Part shown: positions 17,131 through 29,060 of the stretch, piece after piece
Layout: every line of letters begins with the position of its first letter
Numbering within the stretch: position 1 is the stretch's first letter
DNA from: Dillenia suffruticosa
Lineage: Eukaryota; Streptophyta; Magnoliopsida; Dilleniales; Dilleniaceae
Length of the DNA: 64,000 nt
Direction of reading: 5' to 3'
Assembly (NCBI GenBank): GCA_033439265.1
Contig: JAVTVX010000017.1
Span: 6,656,001-6,720,000, forward strand
Made by a program: the position numbers and the translations under genes
The notes under the pieces: generated by a model
Databases searched by the model: none
Told to the model about the DNA's origin: nothing
Seen by the model: only the letters and a program-made list of their open reading frames with translations

Positions 17131-18783
17131 GGAGCCATGTACGAAAAAATACTTAATTTTTTTTTAAATCACCCTGAGAGTAAAATAATTTCGGAAATAA
17201 CCTACATTTATCTCGAGTTGAACCCGTGACACCACGTGACGGCATGCATTTGGCCGAATACCACGTGTCTCGTCTTGAAAACGTGACAAGCCGTCACCCG
17301 CGGCGATCCTCTCTCCCTCCCTCACTCGGCCGCGGTGATCCTCTCTCCCTCCCTCACTCGTCCGCGGCCCTCTCTCTCTCTCCCTCCCTCCTCTGCTTGC
17401 GACTCTGTTCTGCTCCCCTTCCTCCCCGACGACTCTCTCCCTCGCTGCTCAGGGGAGAGAGAGAGAGCCGCGGGGGGAGGGAGGGGGAGAGTGCGGCGCC
17501 GCCGCGCTCCTCCTTTGTGTCTCCCTCCCTCCCCCTCCATCCCCCGTCGCGCTCCTCCCTTCTCTTCTCTCTCTCCCATTACTAGAGAATGTGTTTTTAG
17601 TGATGGAAAAATCCGTTGCTAAAAGTCTATTTTTCGTTGTTGAAGATATTAGTAACCGATATTTTTCGTCGCTATTACCCACCCCGCTAAATATCAGCAA
17701 TGAAAAAAAATCCATCGCTAATATTAGTGACGTAAAAATTCCGTCATTGATTAATAACGACGGAAAAAAATCTATCACTGAAAACAAAAATGTGTAAAAA
17801 AATCAGCGATGGAATTTAATTTTGTCACTGATTTTTGAGCTCTCAGGGCAATGCACACCGCTCCGCCATGTGGCACTTGCCTGCCCGGCTCGTGTGATGA
17901 CTTGCTTTAATGTGTGTAAATTTCCTCCCAACCGCGTACGATGAGTTTCAAACCTCTGCAAGTGGAAAACAATACGAGCACCATGACCACCGCACCACAT
18001 GGATTTATGTTACCTTTTACTTTTTTTTATTTGTTCTTTTCATCTCGCTTCTTTTAACAATAATAAAATAATTTAAAATGATATTTTATTATAAAATAAT
18101 AATTTAAAATAAAATTTTACAAAATTTAAAAAATTAAATAATATTATTTTTTACATAAAAATAAAAAGGAAAAGAAAAAGAATTATTAAATATAAAAATT
18201 AAAAAAATTAAAAAATTAAAAAAAATTTTTTAAAAATCCGTCGGTAAAATTTCCGTCGCTGATTTATCGCTGAAATTTACGTCGGTAATCTGTTAATGAT
18301 AAATTTACAAAAAATAAAAAAAATTAATTTAAAAAATTTAAAAATTTAAAAAATCCCTTTTTAATTTGTCGATAAAATTTTCGTTGATAATCCGTCACTA
18401 AATTTTAGTCGATATTCTTTCGATAATCCATTGCTGATAGATTTACAAAAAAATTAAAATTAAAAAGTTAAAAAAAAAGTTAAAATTTTAAAAACTCCGT
18501 CGCATATCTATCGGTAAAATTTCCGTAAGTAATTCGTCATTATTACCAACAGAAAAAAATCTATCGGTAATTTTCCATCGGTGAAAATCAAATTTCTAGT
18601 GGTGTCCCTCCCCCCGCGAACTGCTCTCTCTCTTTCTCTCAGACTATGTCGCGGGTTAAAGACGCGACACACTGTGTTGCGTCTTCAACTTGCGATATAT
18701 ACGAGTCACAAATGGAAAAATTTTTTCGTTTAGATTATTTTAAAATTTTTTTAAATTTTGAAGTTAGATCCGTACCAAACTCC
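17131..18783. mobile_element. 1.65-kb non-autonomous DNA transposon (hAT-like?)
   Basis: The flanks carry an 8-bp direct repeat AAATAGGG (17,123-17,130 and 18,784-18,791). Unit 3 has a single AAATAGGG at about 44,500, so this is an insertion into unit 1. Ends are weakly inverted: left GGAGCCATGTACG and right, reverse complement, GGAGTTTGGTACG (GGAGnnnnGTACG shared). It carries GC-rich, CT-rich, gene-leader-like DNA at 17,230-17,575 and 18,602-18,720, and a nested CACTA-like element. An 8-bp duplication fits hAT, but the end sequence is not typical. No transposase seen, and the open frames in the CT-rich stretch are compositional artefacts. Confidence 0.6.
17580..18601. mobile_element. CACTA-type non-autonomous element nested in the 1.65-kb insertion
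   Basis: The right end reads AAATTTCTAGTG, i.e. CACTAGAAATTT in reverse, then GATTTTCACCGATGGAAAA. The left end reads TACTAGAGAATG, then TTTTTAGTGATGGAAAAATC, an imperfect inverted match. The interior repeats variants of CCGTCGCTGATTT and AAATTTCCGTCGGTAA in both orientations, the subterminal-repeat pattern of En/Spm (CACTA) elements. The first base of the left CACTA is mutated, and I found no matching 3-bp target duplication. No coding capacity. Confidence 0.65.
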
Positions 18784-19352
18784 AAATAGGGATTGGTTGC
18801 ATTAGTCTTAGGTTTGATGCAACAGCCATCAAATTCTAATCTTAGTATAATTGTTGGTTAACCTCGGTCTCCTCGACATGAATCTTGTATTTAAAAATTT
18901 AAAAAACAACAATTTTTACTTCTATAATTTAATTATAACCTAGAAAATAAAGACAACGAATAAATGAATCAAATCCTGTATTATAGTTTATTTAGAATTT
19001 TTTAATTTTTTTATTTGATTTGAAATATATGTTGCTTAATCTGAAGTTATTTTTTTTTATTAGACAAATGAATTCTTCAACTATACAGAACCTTAAAGAG
19101 CATTGCGTTATTTTTCCGGATGAATTAGGATAGCTAATAGCGCCCATATATTAAAAAAATTGATTATCGTAAAAGCCATTAGATTAAATTCATGATTCGG
19201 TTTTCAATTTTGGTTATATGATTGAGTTGGAATTATTATGTCTGTTCCTATTAAAAAAAATTAATCAGATAGTTTTCTTTATTAATGATTATTTTTTAAA
19301 TAATTCCGGTTCATGATTAAAATAATCATGAAAATTGCAAGAGCCTTAAAAA

Positions 19353-19562
19353 TTAAGGCTCTTGCATGATTACTTTTTTTTTTAAATGATCCTATTTATT
19401 TTCTTGATTTTTTTTTTTATTTAAATAAAATAATAATCATGAAAAAATAATTCTGTTTTAGTTTCTTGGATGATTTAAGGCTCTTGATCATTAAAATAAT
19501 CATTGTTTTTCGGTTTCTAATTTAATCAAAATCATGAATAAATAATCATGCAAGAGCCTTAA
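19353..19562. mobile_element. 210-bp MITE with perfect 20-bp terminal inverted repeats
   Basis: The left end TTAAGGCTCTTGCATGATTA (19,353-19,372) is repeated as its exact reverse complement at 19,543-19,562. Terminal TTA/TAA trinucleotides fit a Tourist (PIF/Harbinger) type target. Immediately to the left, GCAAGAGCCTTAA (19,337-19,349) forms a perfect head-to-head inverted copy of the left end, so a second element end abuts this one. The orthologous copy in unit 3 is at 45,194-45,402, and a remnant of one end is near 41,285. Confidence 0.75.
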
Positions 19563-20823
19563 ACCTCGAATTGAACCAGAATTATTATGTATGTTCTGAT
19601 TTTGAATTCATAGTTTTGTCCCACCAAACTAAACCATCTAATTCTAGTTCAATTCTGATTTAGTAAGAAATATTAATGTAACATTTGTTTTATACTTTTT
19701 CCGTAGGTAATTGGTAATGCTGAAGTGGGAACATCAATTCTATGAAAATTGCTTTCTTATGTGGTATTGGCTCGAACCCAAATACAAATCATTTTATTCA
19801 TATTAATTTTATTAGATGATTCTTTTTTTAACGTAAGTGGATTACTTATTATCAATTCGTATTCGAATTTCGCTCAACTGATTTCTCTCAAATACTGTTC
19901 GGACCTTCTATGAAAGGTTTTATTTTCTTAAATCCTATTTTTCTATTTTTATAATTCAAATCAAAATCTTATGATTAAAAGAATATAACGTCGGATCATT
20001 ATACCGATAAAAGTTTGATTTCTATTTGAAAATTTGGTAGTACACGAGATCCATGTGGGTCGTAATCGGCCGAGTTAACCAAGTGGTTTTATTCATACTA
20101 AAATCAAAACAAAATAAAAGCCAGAAATAGATGAAAAAAGAGGGATCCAAAAAAAGATAGAGTTTCACGAAGTAATGTGGTACGAGAAGAACTAGTTGAT
20201 GGTTGATTGTTTATAGGTTGCTATCTCATTATAACGACGTACAAGTAGAATTAACTATCCTGCCTGCCCTTTGTTACGATTAAAGTACATATCGTTATTT
20301 ATAGTCGGAGACTTGATGGTTGATTGGGTGTCGGTTGAAATCAGAATGTAACCTCATCATTAACAATATAGATATAAGCGTGAAAGGCCCCTTGCCACCT
20401 GGATTTCGTCGTCCTCCAATTGGCGTAGGGTGATTGGTCATTGGTGAGGTGGAGCTGATGTGGAGCTGATGTGGCCCGTTTTTCTTTTTTTCTTTTTTGG
20501 TTTTTTTTCCTGTTTTCTTTTGATCTTTTCCTTGTGGTTTCTCTCTTTCTTTCTCTCTTGTCAGAAACATTAATGAAATAGATTTTGTTGTTGATTTCAC
20601 GGAAGACGTGCACAGAGTGGTTAGGAAAAAAAAGTATGTAAGGTCATTCTTTTGGTACTCATTGCGATTAGACTTCTGTACTTTTGAGGGAAAAAAAAGT
20701 GTATGAGACCATCCCTCTATGCTTTTTGTATCTTCCTTTGTTATCTCTTCTCTTCTTCTTCTCTGCATAAAAGTATGACGGTGCTCTCTTTATCTGTTTC
20801 TCGCTCTCTCTCTCAATGGGGCA

Positions 20824-21380
20824 GATGGAGACGTTCGGTTTCAGGTTCGGCTTCTTTTTTATATCCGCTGTTTGGCGCTGATGAAGATAGCCACTGAGGT
20901 TTTCTCTTGTTGTGTTTCTGACTGTGCCGAATATATTTACCCTCTGTGTTCAAGGTTTGTGTTTATTTTTCTTATTTTTGGATGCATTTTGAAAGTTGTT
21001 ATTCTCTTCTCTATTGTGATGGTTTGTCTTTATCTTTCCTTTTAAAGGTTTGTCTCTCTAGGTAGGGGGAATGGAGACGTTCGGCTTGGGACTTTTTCCG
21101 TTTCTTTTTTATATCCTCTTTTTGGTGTTGATGACGATGGTCACTGGGTTTTCTCTTGCTGTGTTTCCGAGTGTGCCGAATATATTTCCCCTCTGTGTTC
21201 AAGGTTTGTGTTTAGTTTCCCAGTTTTGGGATGCGTTATGAAAGTTATTCTTCTCTTCTCTGTTATAATGGTTTGTCTTTGTGTTTCCTTTTGAAGGTTT
21301 ACCTTTCTGGGTGGGGGGAATGGAGCCGTTTAGCTTCAAGTACTGATTATGGAAGTTATTCTTCTTTGTTGTGATGGTTT
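20824..21380. repeat. About 246-bp tandem repeat near the Helitron 5' end
   Basis: Two full units and a partial third begin with ATGGAGACGTTCGG (20,824; 21,070) or ATGGAGCCGTTTAGC (about 21,320). Each full unit includes GTGCCGAATATATTT, CCCTCTGTGTTCAAGG and GATGGTTTGTCTTT. The sequence is T-rich and not open in any frame for a full unit. Confidence 0.85.
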
Positions 21381-21399
21381 GTTTTTGTCTTTTCTTCTG

Positions 21400-24300
21400 C
21401 AATTACACTTTGTTGGTTCTGCAATAGCCCAGTTCTGTAGTTCTGCCGATGGTTCTTTCTGTAATAGCACTCTAGTGATTCTGCAATAGTTCTGTAAAAA
21501 CTCATTTCTATAATAACTTTACTCTGTAGTTCTGGGTTTACGGTAGTTCTGTAATAGCACTTTCAGTTCTGCAATAGCTTCACTCGGTTGTTCTGCAATC
21601 GTGAGCCTTGGGTCTACAGAACTCCATAGTTTGTTTGGTTGCTTTGTTAAAAACTTGTTTGGTTGCTCTTTGTATAGTTTTTCTTTATATTGTTTTCTAT
21701 ACAGACCACCGTTATCGTTTGGTTTCTACATATGTCATGGATCTTTGTGTGTTATAATATATAAGTGGATTTACAATTGATACTTCAAAGCTATTGATTT
21801 TGCAGAACAACTATAAGGAGTTGTAGAAGTACATATTTTTTTAATAATAGCGTTTAAAGTCTGGAATTTTTTTTTGATGGATTTGGTTCTGCCCAGTATA
21901 GAACGACATGGTTTTGCTCCGTGCAGAATGACATGGTTCTGCTCCGCGCAGAATGACATGGTTCTGCGCCACACAGAATGACATGGTTCTGCTAAAAAAA
22001 GTAGTTTTGCTAAAAAAAAAGATTTTTGGTTAGGAATGTTAAAAACAAAAAGTAGTTTTGCTACAAAAAAATGTAGTTCTGTAATGCCATTAAAAAAATT
22101 GTTCTACAAAAAAAATTGTTCAAAAGTAGTTCTGCAAGAAAAAATAAATTTTGTAGCTAGGTATGTTCAAGAAAAGTAGTTTTGTAATACCATTAAAAAG
22201 AAGTGGTTCTGTTAAAAAAGAATAGTTATATAGTTTGGTACGTTAGAAAAAATGTTTCTGTAGTTCTGTAGTTAGATATATTATTGGCTATGTTTTCAAA
22301 AAAAAAATAGTTCTCTTAAAAAATGTAGTTCTGTGGTTCTGTATGTTAAAAAAAAAGAGTAGTTTTGTAGTTTTGTAGTTAGATATGTTGAAAAAAAAAA
22401 GTAGGTTTGATATGAAAAAAAAGTAGTTCTGTAATGCCGTTAAAAAAAAGAATTGTTCTGTAGTTTGGTATGTTTAAAAATAAGGGTAATTCTACAACAA
22501 AAAAAGTAGTTTGTAATGCTACTAAAAAAAAATTGTTCTGCTAAAAAAAAAGTTCAAGATAGTTTTACTAAAAGACAAAACGATATGGTTCTGCACCGTG
22601 CAGAACTACATTGTTATGCTAAAAAAAGGTAGTTTTGCTAAAAAAAAATAGTTCTTCCATTAGGTATGATAAAAAAAAAGTTTTGTGGTTAGGTATGTTA
22701 AAAAAAAAATTAAAGTAGTTCTGCTAAAAAAATGTTTATGTTATGCCATTAAAAAAAAAGTAGTCTACTAAAAAAAATAGTTCTATAGTTAACTATATTC
22801 GAAAAAAAAAAAGACTTCTGCTACAAAAAAAAAATAGTTCTGTAATCCCATTAAAAAAATAGTTCTACTAAAAAAAATAGTTCAAAAGTAGTTCTGTAAG
22901 AAAAAATAGGTTCTGTAGATAGGTATGTTCAAAAAAAGGAGTTTTGTACCGCCTTTAAAAAAAAAGTTGTTCTGTTAAAAAAGAATAGTTATGTAGTTTG
23001 GTATGTTAAAAAAAAAATTTTTGTAGTTCTGTTGTTGGATATGCTGTCGGCTATGTTTTTTAAAAAATAGTTCTATTAAAAAAAAGTAGTTCTATAGTTC
23101 TGTTGTTAGGTATATTTAAAAAAAAATGTAGTTATGTGATTTTGTGATTAGATATATTAAAAAAAAAAGTAGAACTAATACGAAAAAAAAGGGGTTTTGT
23201 GATATCGTTAAAGAAATTATCTACAAAAAAAAAGTAGTTCTGTAATTAAGTACGTTAAAAAAAATGTAGTTCTGCAACAAAAAAAAGTAGTTATGTAATG
23301 CCATTAAAAAAAAGAAAATAGTTTTGCTAAAAAAATTTATTCAAAAGTACTTTTGCTAAAAGAACCATGTGCTTCTGCACGGCACAAAACGGCATGGTTC
23401 TGCACCACGCAGAACCATGTGGTTCTGCACCACGCAGAACCATGTGGTTCTGCCTGGTGTAGAACAACATGGTTCTGCATTGTTCTGCTAAAAAAATAGT
23501 TTTACTAAAAAAAAAGGTGGTTCAGAATAGTTCTGCTAAAAGAACCATGTGATTCTGCACTGTGCAGAACTATATTGTTCTTCTAAAAAAAAGTAGTTTT
23601 GCTAAAAAAAAAATAGTTCCATAGTTAAGTGTGTTAAAAAAAATAAAGTCATTCTGCTAAAAAAAATAATTCTGTTATGCCATTTAAAAAAAAAAAGTAG
23701 TCTGCTAAAAAAAAGTAATTCTATATTGCCATTGAAAAAAAAAGTTCTGCTAAAAAAATAGTTCAAAAGTAGTTTTGCAAGAAAAAATAAGTTTTGTGAT
23801 TAGGTTTGTTCAAAAAAAGTAGTTTTGTACCAACATTAAAAAAAATGGTTCTGTTAAAAAAGAATAGCTATGTAGTTTGCTATGTTAAAAAAAAATAAGT
23901 ACTTATGTGGTTCTGTAGTTAGATACGTTGTCAGCTATGTTTTAAAAAAATTTAGTTCTGTTAAAAAAAAAGTAATTCTGTAGTTCTGTAGTTCTGTAGT
24001 TAGCTATGTTAAAAAAAAAAGAGTAGTTCTATGGCTTTGTAGTTAGATATGTTAAAAAAAAAGTAGTTCTGTAATGCGGTAAAAAAAAGTATTCTACTAA
24101 AAAAAAAAGTGGTTCTGCGGTTTGGTATATTCAGGAAAAAAAAAAGGTAGTTCTATTTCAAAAAAATGTAGTTCTGTAATGCCATTAAAAAAAAGAAAAT
24201 AGTTTTTCTAAAAACAAATTATTCAATAGTAGTTCTGCTAAAAGAACCATATGATTCTACGTTGCACAGAACAACATGGTACTGCACCGCACAGAACAAT

Positions 24301-24830
24301 ATGGTTCTGCCGAATGCAGAATGACATGGTTCTACGCCGCGCAGAACAAAAATTTTTCTGCTAAAAAAAAATGGTTCCGTAGTTAGGTATGTTCAAAAAA
24401 AAAGTTCTGTAGTTAGGTATATTAAAAAAAAATAAAGTAGTTCTTCTTAAAAAAATAGTTTTGTAATGCCATTAAAATAGTTATGCTACAAAAATAATTC
24501 TGCATCGTGTAAAACTACATTGTTCTGCTAAAAAAAAAGTAGTTTTGCTAAAAAAAAATAGTTATGTGGTTGGGTATAAAAAAAAAAAAAAAAATTGCTA
24601 CGCTAAAAAAAAGTAATCTTGTAGTTCTGTAGTTAGGTATGTTAAAAAAAAAGCAGTTCTGTCTTTTTGTGGTTAGGTATGTTCAAACAAAAAAAGTAGT
24701 TCTGTTACAAAAAAAAGTTCTGTAATGCCATTAAAAAAAATGGTTCTGATAGGAAAGGAAGTAATTTTGCTAAAAAGAAAAGTAGTTCTATAGATATGTA
24801 TATTCAAAAGTAGTTCCGCATGATTGTATT
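21400..24830. repeat. Degenerate GTTCTG/poly(A) minisatellite field
   Basis: About 3.4 kb consists almost wholly of TAGTTCTGYA-type motifs separated by A runs of 6-12, with recurrent phrases such as TAATGCCATTAAAAAA and GTTAGGTATGTT. Islands at 21,890-21,990, 23,365-23,470 and 24,250-24,340 keep palindromic units such as GGTTCTGCACCACGCAGAAC. They look like degraded or ancestral forms of the organised arrays further right. No gene. Confidence 0.85.
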
Positions 24831-25555
24831 ATTACAAGAATGTCATCAAAGTGCGTCTCATGTTCGAACCCAGATGCAATCACTTTTTACATTAAAAAAA
24901 CATTGTATTTTTTCAACAAAAAATTTTTTACATTTTTTTAACTTAAATTATTAAATATTAAAATTGCAAATTAATGTTTATATTTTTTTAATTTTACAAA
25001 GATATTAATATTATAATGATATGTTTTTCATTTTAATTTAATATATTTAATGTTAAATGAATATTTAAATATTTAAAAAAATGTGTATGGTAGAATTACA
25101 ATTTATAAAAATTATAATTATAAAAATATTAAGTTAAAAAATATTTGAAAATCTTTCTTTTCGTTTTTAAAATAAAAAATTTTATGATTATATTAAAAAT
25201 ATAAAAAATATTCGAAATAAATGATATTTAAAACAAAAGAAAGATTATTTTTTGACAAACTTTCAGATTTTTAAAAAATGACATTTGAGAAAATTTAAAA
25301 AATCAATTAAAATTTCATAAGATTAAAAACTTATTTCTATTCATATACAAACTTAAATTGAAAAATAAAAAATGAAGGCAAAATTAAAATCACAAAAAAT
25401 TAAAAAAAATTCTTATTATATGAGCCGACTGCGTTGTCATCCTAAATCTTCACAAAATTTAGCCCCTAAAAAAAAATTTATCAAATAATGCAGAGAGCTA
25501 TGAAATTTTGCTATGTAGCAGAACAATATACTTTTGTTAAGCAGAACAATGTAAT

Positions 25556-26190
25556 TCTGCTATGTAGCGGAACTACATGGTTTAGCGGAACTACATGGTT
25601 TAGCGGAACTACATGGTTCTGCTATGTAGCGGAACTACATGGTTCTGCTATGTAGCGGAACTACATGGTTCTGCTAGCGGAACTACATGGTTCTGCTGTG
25701 TAGCGGAACTACATGGTTCTGCAGCGGAACTACATGGTTCTGCTCTGTAGCGGAACTACATGGTTCTGCTAGCGGAACTACATGGTTCTGCTAGCGGAAC
25801 TACATGGTTCTGCTTAGTAACGAAACTACATGGTTCTGCTATGTAGCGGAACTACATGGTTCTGCTATGTCGTAGCGGAACTACATGGTTCTGCTATGTC
25901 GTAGCGGAACTACATGGTTCTGCTATGTGGTAGCGGAACTACATGGTTCTGCTATGTAGCGGAAGTACATGGTTCTGCTATGTGGTAGCGGAAGTACATG
26001 GTTCTGCTATGTGGTAGCGGAAGTACATGGTTCTGCTAAGTAGCGGAACTACATGGTTCTGCTATGTGGTAGCGGAACTACATGGTTCTGCTATGTGGTA
26101 GCGGAACTACATGGTTCTGCTATGTAGTAGCGGAATTACATGGTTCTGCTATGTAGCAGAACTACATGGTTCTGCGATGTAGTTCCGCTA
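25556..26190. repeat. Palindromic minisatellite array 1
   Basis: About two dozen tandem copies of a core starting AGCGGAACTACATGG and ending TTCTGCT, separated by spacers of 0 to 8 nt (ATGT, ATGTCGT, ATGTGGT). The core is nearly its own reverse complement, with only central and third-from-end mismatches, so each unit can form a hairpin. Confidence 0.92.
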
Positions 26191-27228
26191 AATGAATATT
26201 TCACATTTTATCAGTTTGTTTTGATTTATTGTTTAATAATTTTACATTTTATACTGCAATTTAAATTTATATTCAAATTTTAAATTTCTAAATATAAATA
26301 TTAAAAAAAAAATTGTTATGCTAAAAAAAAAGTAATCCTGTAGTTCTGTAGTTAGGTATGTTAAAAAAAAGCAGTTCTATCTTTTTGTGGTTAGGTAAGT
26401 TCAAACAAAAAAAGTAGTTCTGCTACAAAAAAAAAGTTCTGTAATGCCATTAAAAAAAATGGTTCTGATAGGAAAGGAAGTAGTTTTGCTAAAAAGAAAA
26501 ATAGTTCTATAGATATGTATATTCAAAAATAGTTCCGCATGATTGTATTATTACAAGAATGTCATTAAAGTGCGTCTCATGTTCGAACCCAGATGCAATC
26601 ACTTTTTGCATTAAAAAAACATTGTATTTTTTCAACAAAAAAAATTCTTACATTTTTTCAACTTAAATTATTAAATATTATAATTGTAAATTAATGTTTA
26701 TATTTTTTTTAATTTTACAAAGATATTAATATTATAATGATATGTTTTTCATTTTAATTTAATATATTTAATGTTAAATGAATCTTTAAATATTTAAAAA
26801 ATGTGTATGGTAGAATTACAATTTATAAAAATTATAATTATAAAAATATTAAGTTAAAAAATATTTGAAAATCTTTCTTTTCATTTTTAAAATAAAAAAT
26901 TTTATAATTATATTAAAAATATAAAAAATATTCGAAATAAATGATATTTAAAACAAAAGAAAGATTTTTTTTTGACAAACTTTCAGATTTTTTAAAAATG
27001 ACATTTGAGAAAATTTAAAAAATCAATTAAAATTTCATAAGATTAAAAACTTATTTCTATTCATATACAAACTTAAATTGAAAAATAAAAAATAAAGGCA
27101 AAATTAAAATCACACAAAAATTAAAAAAATTCTTATTATATGAAATTTAGCCCCTAACAAAAAAATTATCAAATAATGCAGAGAGCTATGAAATTTTGCT
27201 ATGTAACAGAACAACATACTTTTGCTAA

Positions 27229-29060
27229 GTAGAACAACGTAGTTCTGCTATGTAGCGGAACTACATGGTTCTGCTATGTAGCGGAACTACATGGTTTAGC
27301 GGAACTATATGGTTTTGCAATGTAGCCGAACTACATGGTTCTGCTAGCGGAACTACATGGTTCTGCTAGCGGAACTACATGGTTCAGCTATGTTAGTTCT
27401 GCTAAGTAGCGGAACCACATGGTTCTGCTATGTTAGTTCTGCTAAGTAGCGGAAGCACATGGTTCTGCTATGTAGCGGAACCACATGGTTCTGCTAGCGG
27501 AACCACATGAGTAGCGGAACCACATGGTTCTGCTAAGTAGCGGAACCATCTGCTAAGTAGCGGAACCACATGGTTCTGCTAAGTAGCGGAACCACATGGT
27601 AGTGGAACCACATGGTTCTGCTAGCGGAACCACATGAGTAGCGGAACCACATGGTTCTGCTAAGTAGCGGAACCACATGGTTCTGCTAAATAGTGGAACC
27701 ATCTGCTAAGTAGCGGAACCACATGGTTCTGCTAAGTAGCGGAACCACATGGTTCTGCTAAGTAGCGGAACCACATGGTTCTGCTAAGTAGCGGAACCAC
27801 ATGGTTCTGCTAAGTAGCGGAACCATCTGCTAAGTAGCGGAACCACATGGTTTTGCTAAGTAGCGGAACCACATGGTAGCGGAACCACATGGTTCTGCTA
27901 GCGGAACCACATGAGTAGCGGAACCACATGGTTCTGCTAAGTAGCGGAACCACATGGTTCTGCTAAGCAGCGGAACCACATGGTAGCGGAACCACATGGT
28001 TCTGCTAAGTAGCGGAACCACATGGTTCTGCTAAGCAGCGGAACCACATGGTAGCGGAACCACATGGTTCTGCTAAGTAGCGGAACCACATGGTTCTGCT
28101 AAGTAGCGGAACCATCTGCTAAGTAGCGGAACCACATGGTTCTGCTAAGTAGCGGAACCACATGGTAGCGGAACCACATGGTTCTGCTAGCGGAACCACA
28201 TGAGTAGCGGAACCACATGGTTCTGCTAAGTAGCGGAACCACATGGTTCTGCTAAGTAGCGGAACCATCTGCTAAGTAGCGGAACCATCTGCTAAGTAGC
28301 AGAACCACATGGTTCTGCTATGTAGCGGAACCACATGGTTCTGCTAGCGGAACCACATGAGTAGCGGAACCACATGGTTCTGCTAAGTAGCGGAACCACA
28401 TGGTAGCGGAACCACATGGTTCTGCTAAGTAGCGGAACCACATGGTTCTGCTAGCGGAAGCACATGGTTCTGCTAAGTAGCGGAACCACATGGTTCTGCT
28501 AGCGGAAGCACATGGTTCTGCTAAGTAGCGGAACCACATGGTGGTTCTGCTAGCGGAAGCACATGGTTCTGCTAAGTAGCGGAACCACATGGTTCTGCTA
28601 GCGGAAGCACATGGTTCTGCTAAGTAGCGGAACCACATGGTTCTGCTATGTAGTAGCGGAACCACATGGTTCTGCTATGTTGTAGCGGAACTAGATGGTT
28701 CGGCTAGCTTTGTAGTAGCGGAACTACATGGTTGTGCTACGTAGCGGAACTACATGGTTCTGCTATGTAGTAGCGGAACTACATGGTTCTGCGGTTCTGC
28801 TATGTAGCGGAACTACATGGTTCTGCTATGTAGTAACGGAACTATATGGTTCTGCTTAGTAGCGGAACTACATGGTTCTGCTATGTATTAGCGGAATTAC
28901 ATGGTTCTGCTATGTATTAGCGGAACTACATGGTTCTGCTATGTAGCGGAACGACATGGTTCTGCTATGTAGCGGAACGACATGGTTCTGCTATGTAGTA
29001 GCGGAACTACATGGTTCGGCTATATAGCGGAACTACATGGTTCTGCTATATAGTTCCGTT
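27229..29060. repeat. Palindromic minisatellite array 2
   Basis: About 1.8 kb, some 70 copies of the same unit. Edge units carry the ACTACATGG variant as in array 1. Units from about 27,410 to 28,680 are homogenised to ACCACATGG with spacer AAGTA or none. Local higher-order patterns such as a truncated GGAACCATCTGC unit recur, evidence of multi-unit unequal exchange. Open frames on the minus strand (27,830-28,021; 28,318-28,665) merely read the repeat. Confidence 0.92.

Larger units (their letters stand above)
24590..29060. repeat. 1.7-kb higher-order tandem duplication
   Basis: An AT-rich block of about 950 bp followed by a palindromic array occurs twice: 24,590-26,190 and 26,305-29,060. 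Corresponding markers such as AGTTCCGCATGATTG recur about 1,720 bp apart (about 24,813 and 26,533) and the AT-rich blocks differ at only a few percent of sites by eye. A third, more diverged AT-rich block is at about 31,690-32,010. Confidence 0.85.

Noticed and set aside
17226..17787. Several overlapping open frames of 85-119 codons
   Set aside because: All lie in CT/GA-rich low-complexity DNA inside the transposon and give Ser/Pro/Leu or Arg/Glu/Gly repeats. Compositional artefacts.
20295..20768. 157-codon minus-strand open frame
   Set aside because: Straddles the Helitron 5' boundary and has low-complexity Lys/Arg-rich composition from T-rich + strand DNA. Not a supported gene.
27830..28665. 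Minus-strand open frames with repeated MWFRYLAEPC peptides
   Set aside because: They arise because repeat units and spacers happen to keep a frame open. No start context, no continuation outside the array and no family match.
25556..29060. Regularly spaced palindromic repeats reminiscent of a CRISPR array
   Set aside because: The host is a plant, spacers are only 0-8 nt and mostly identical, and there are no cas genes. It is a minisatellite.
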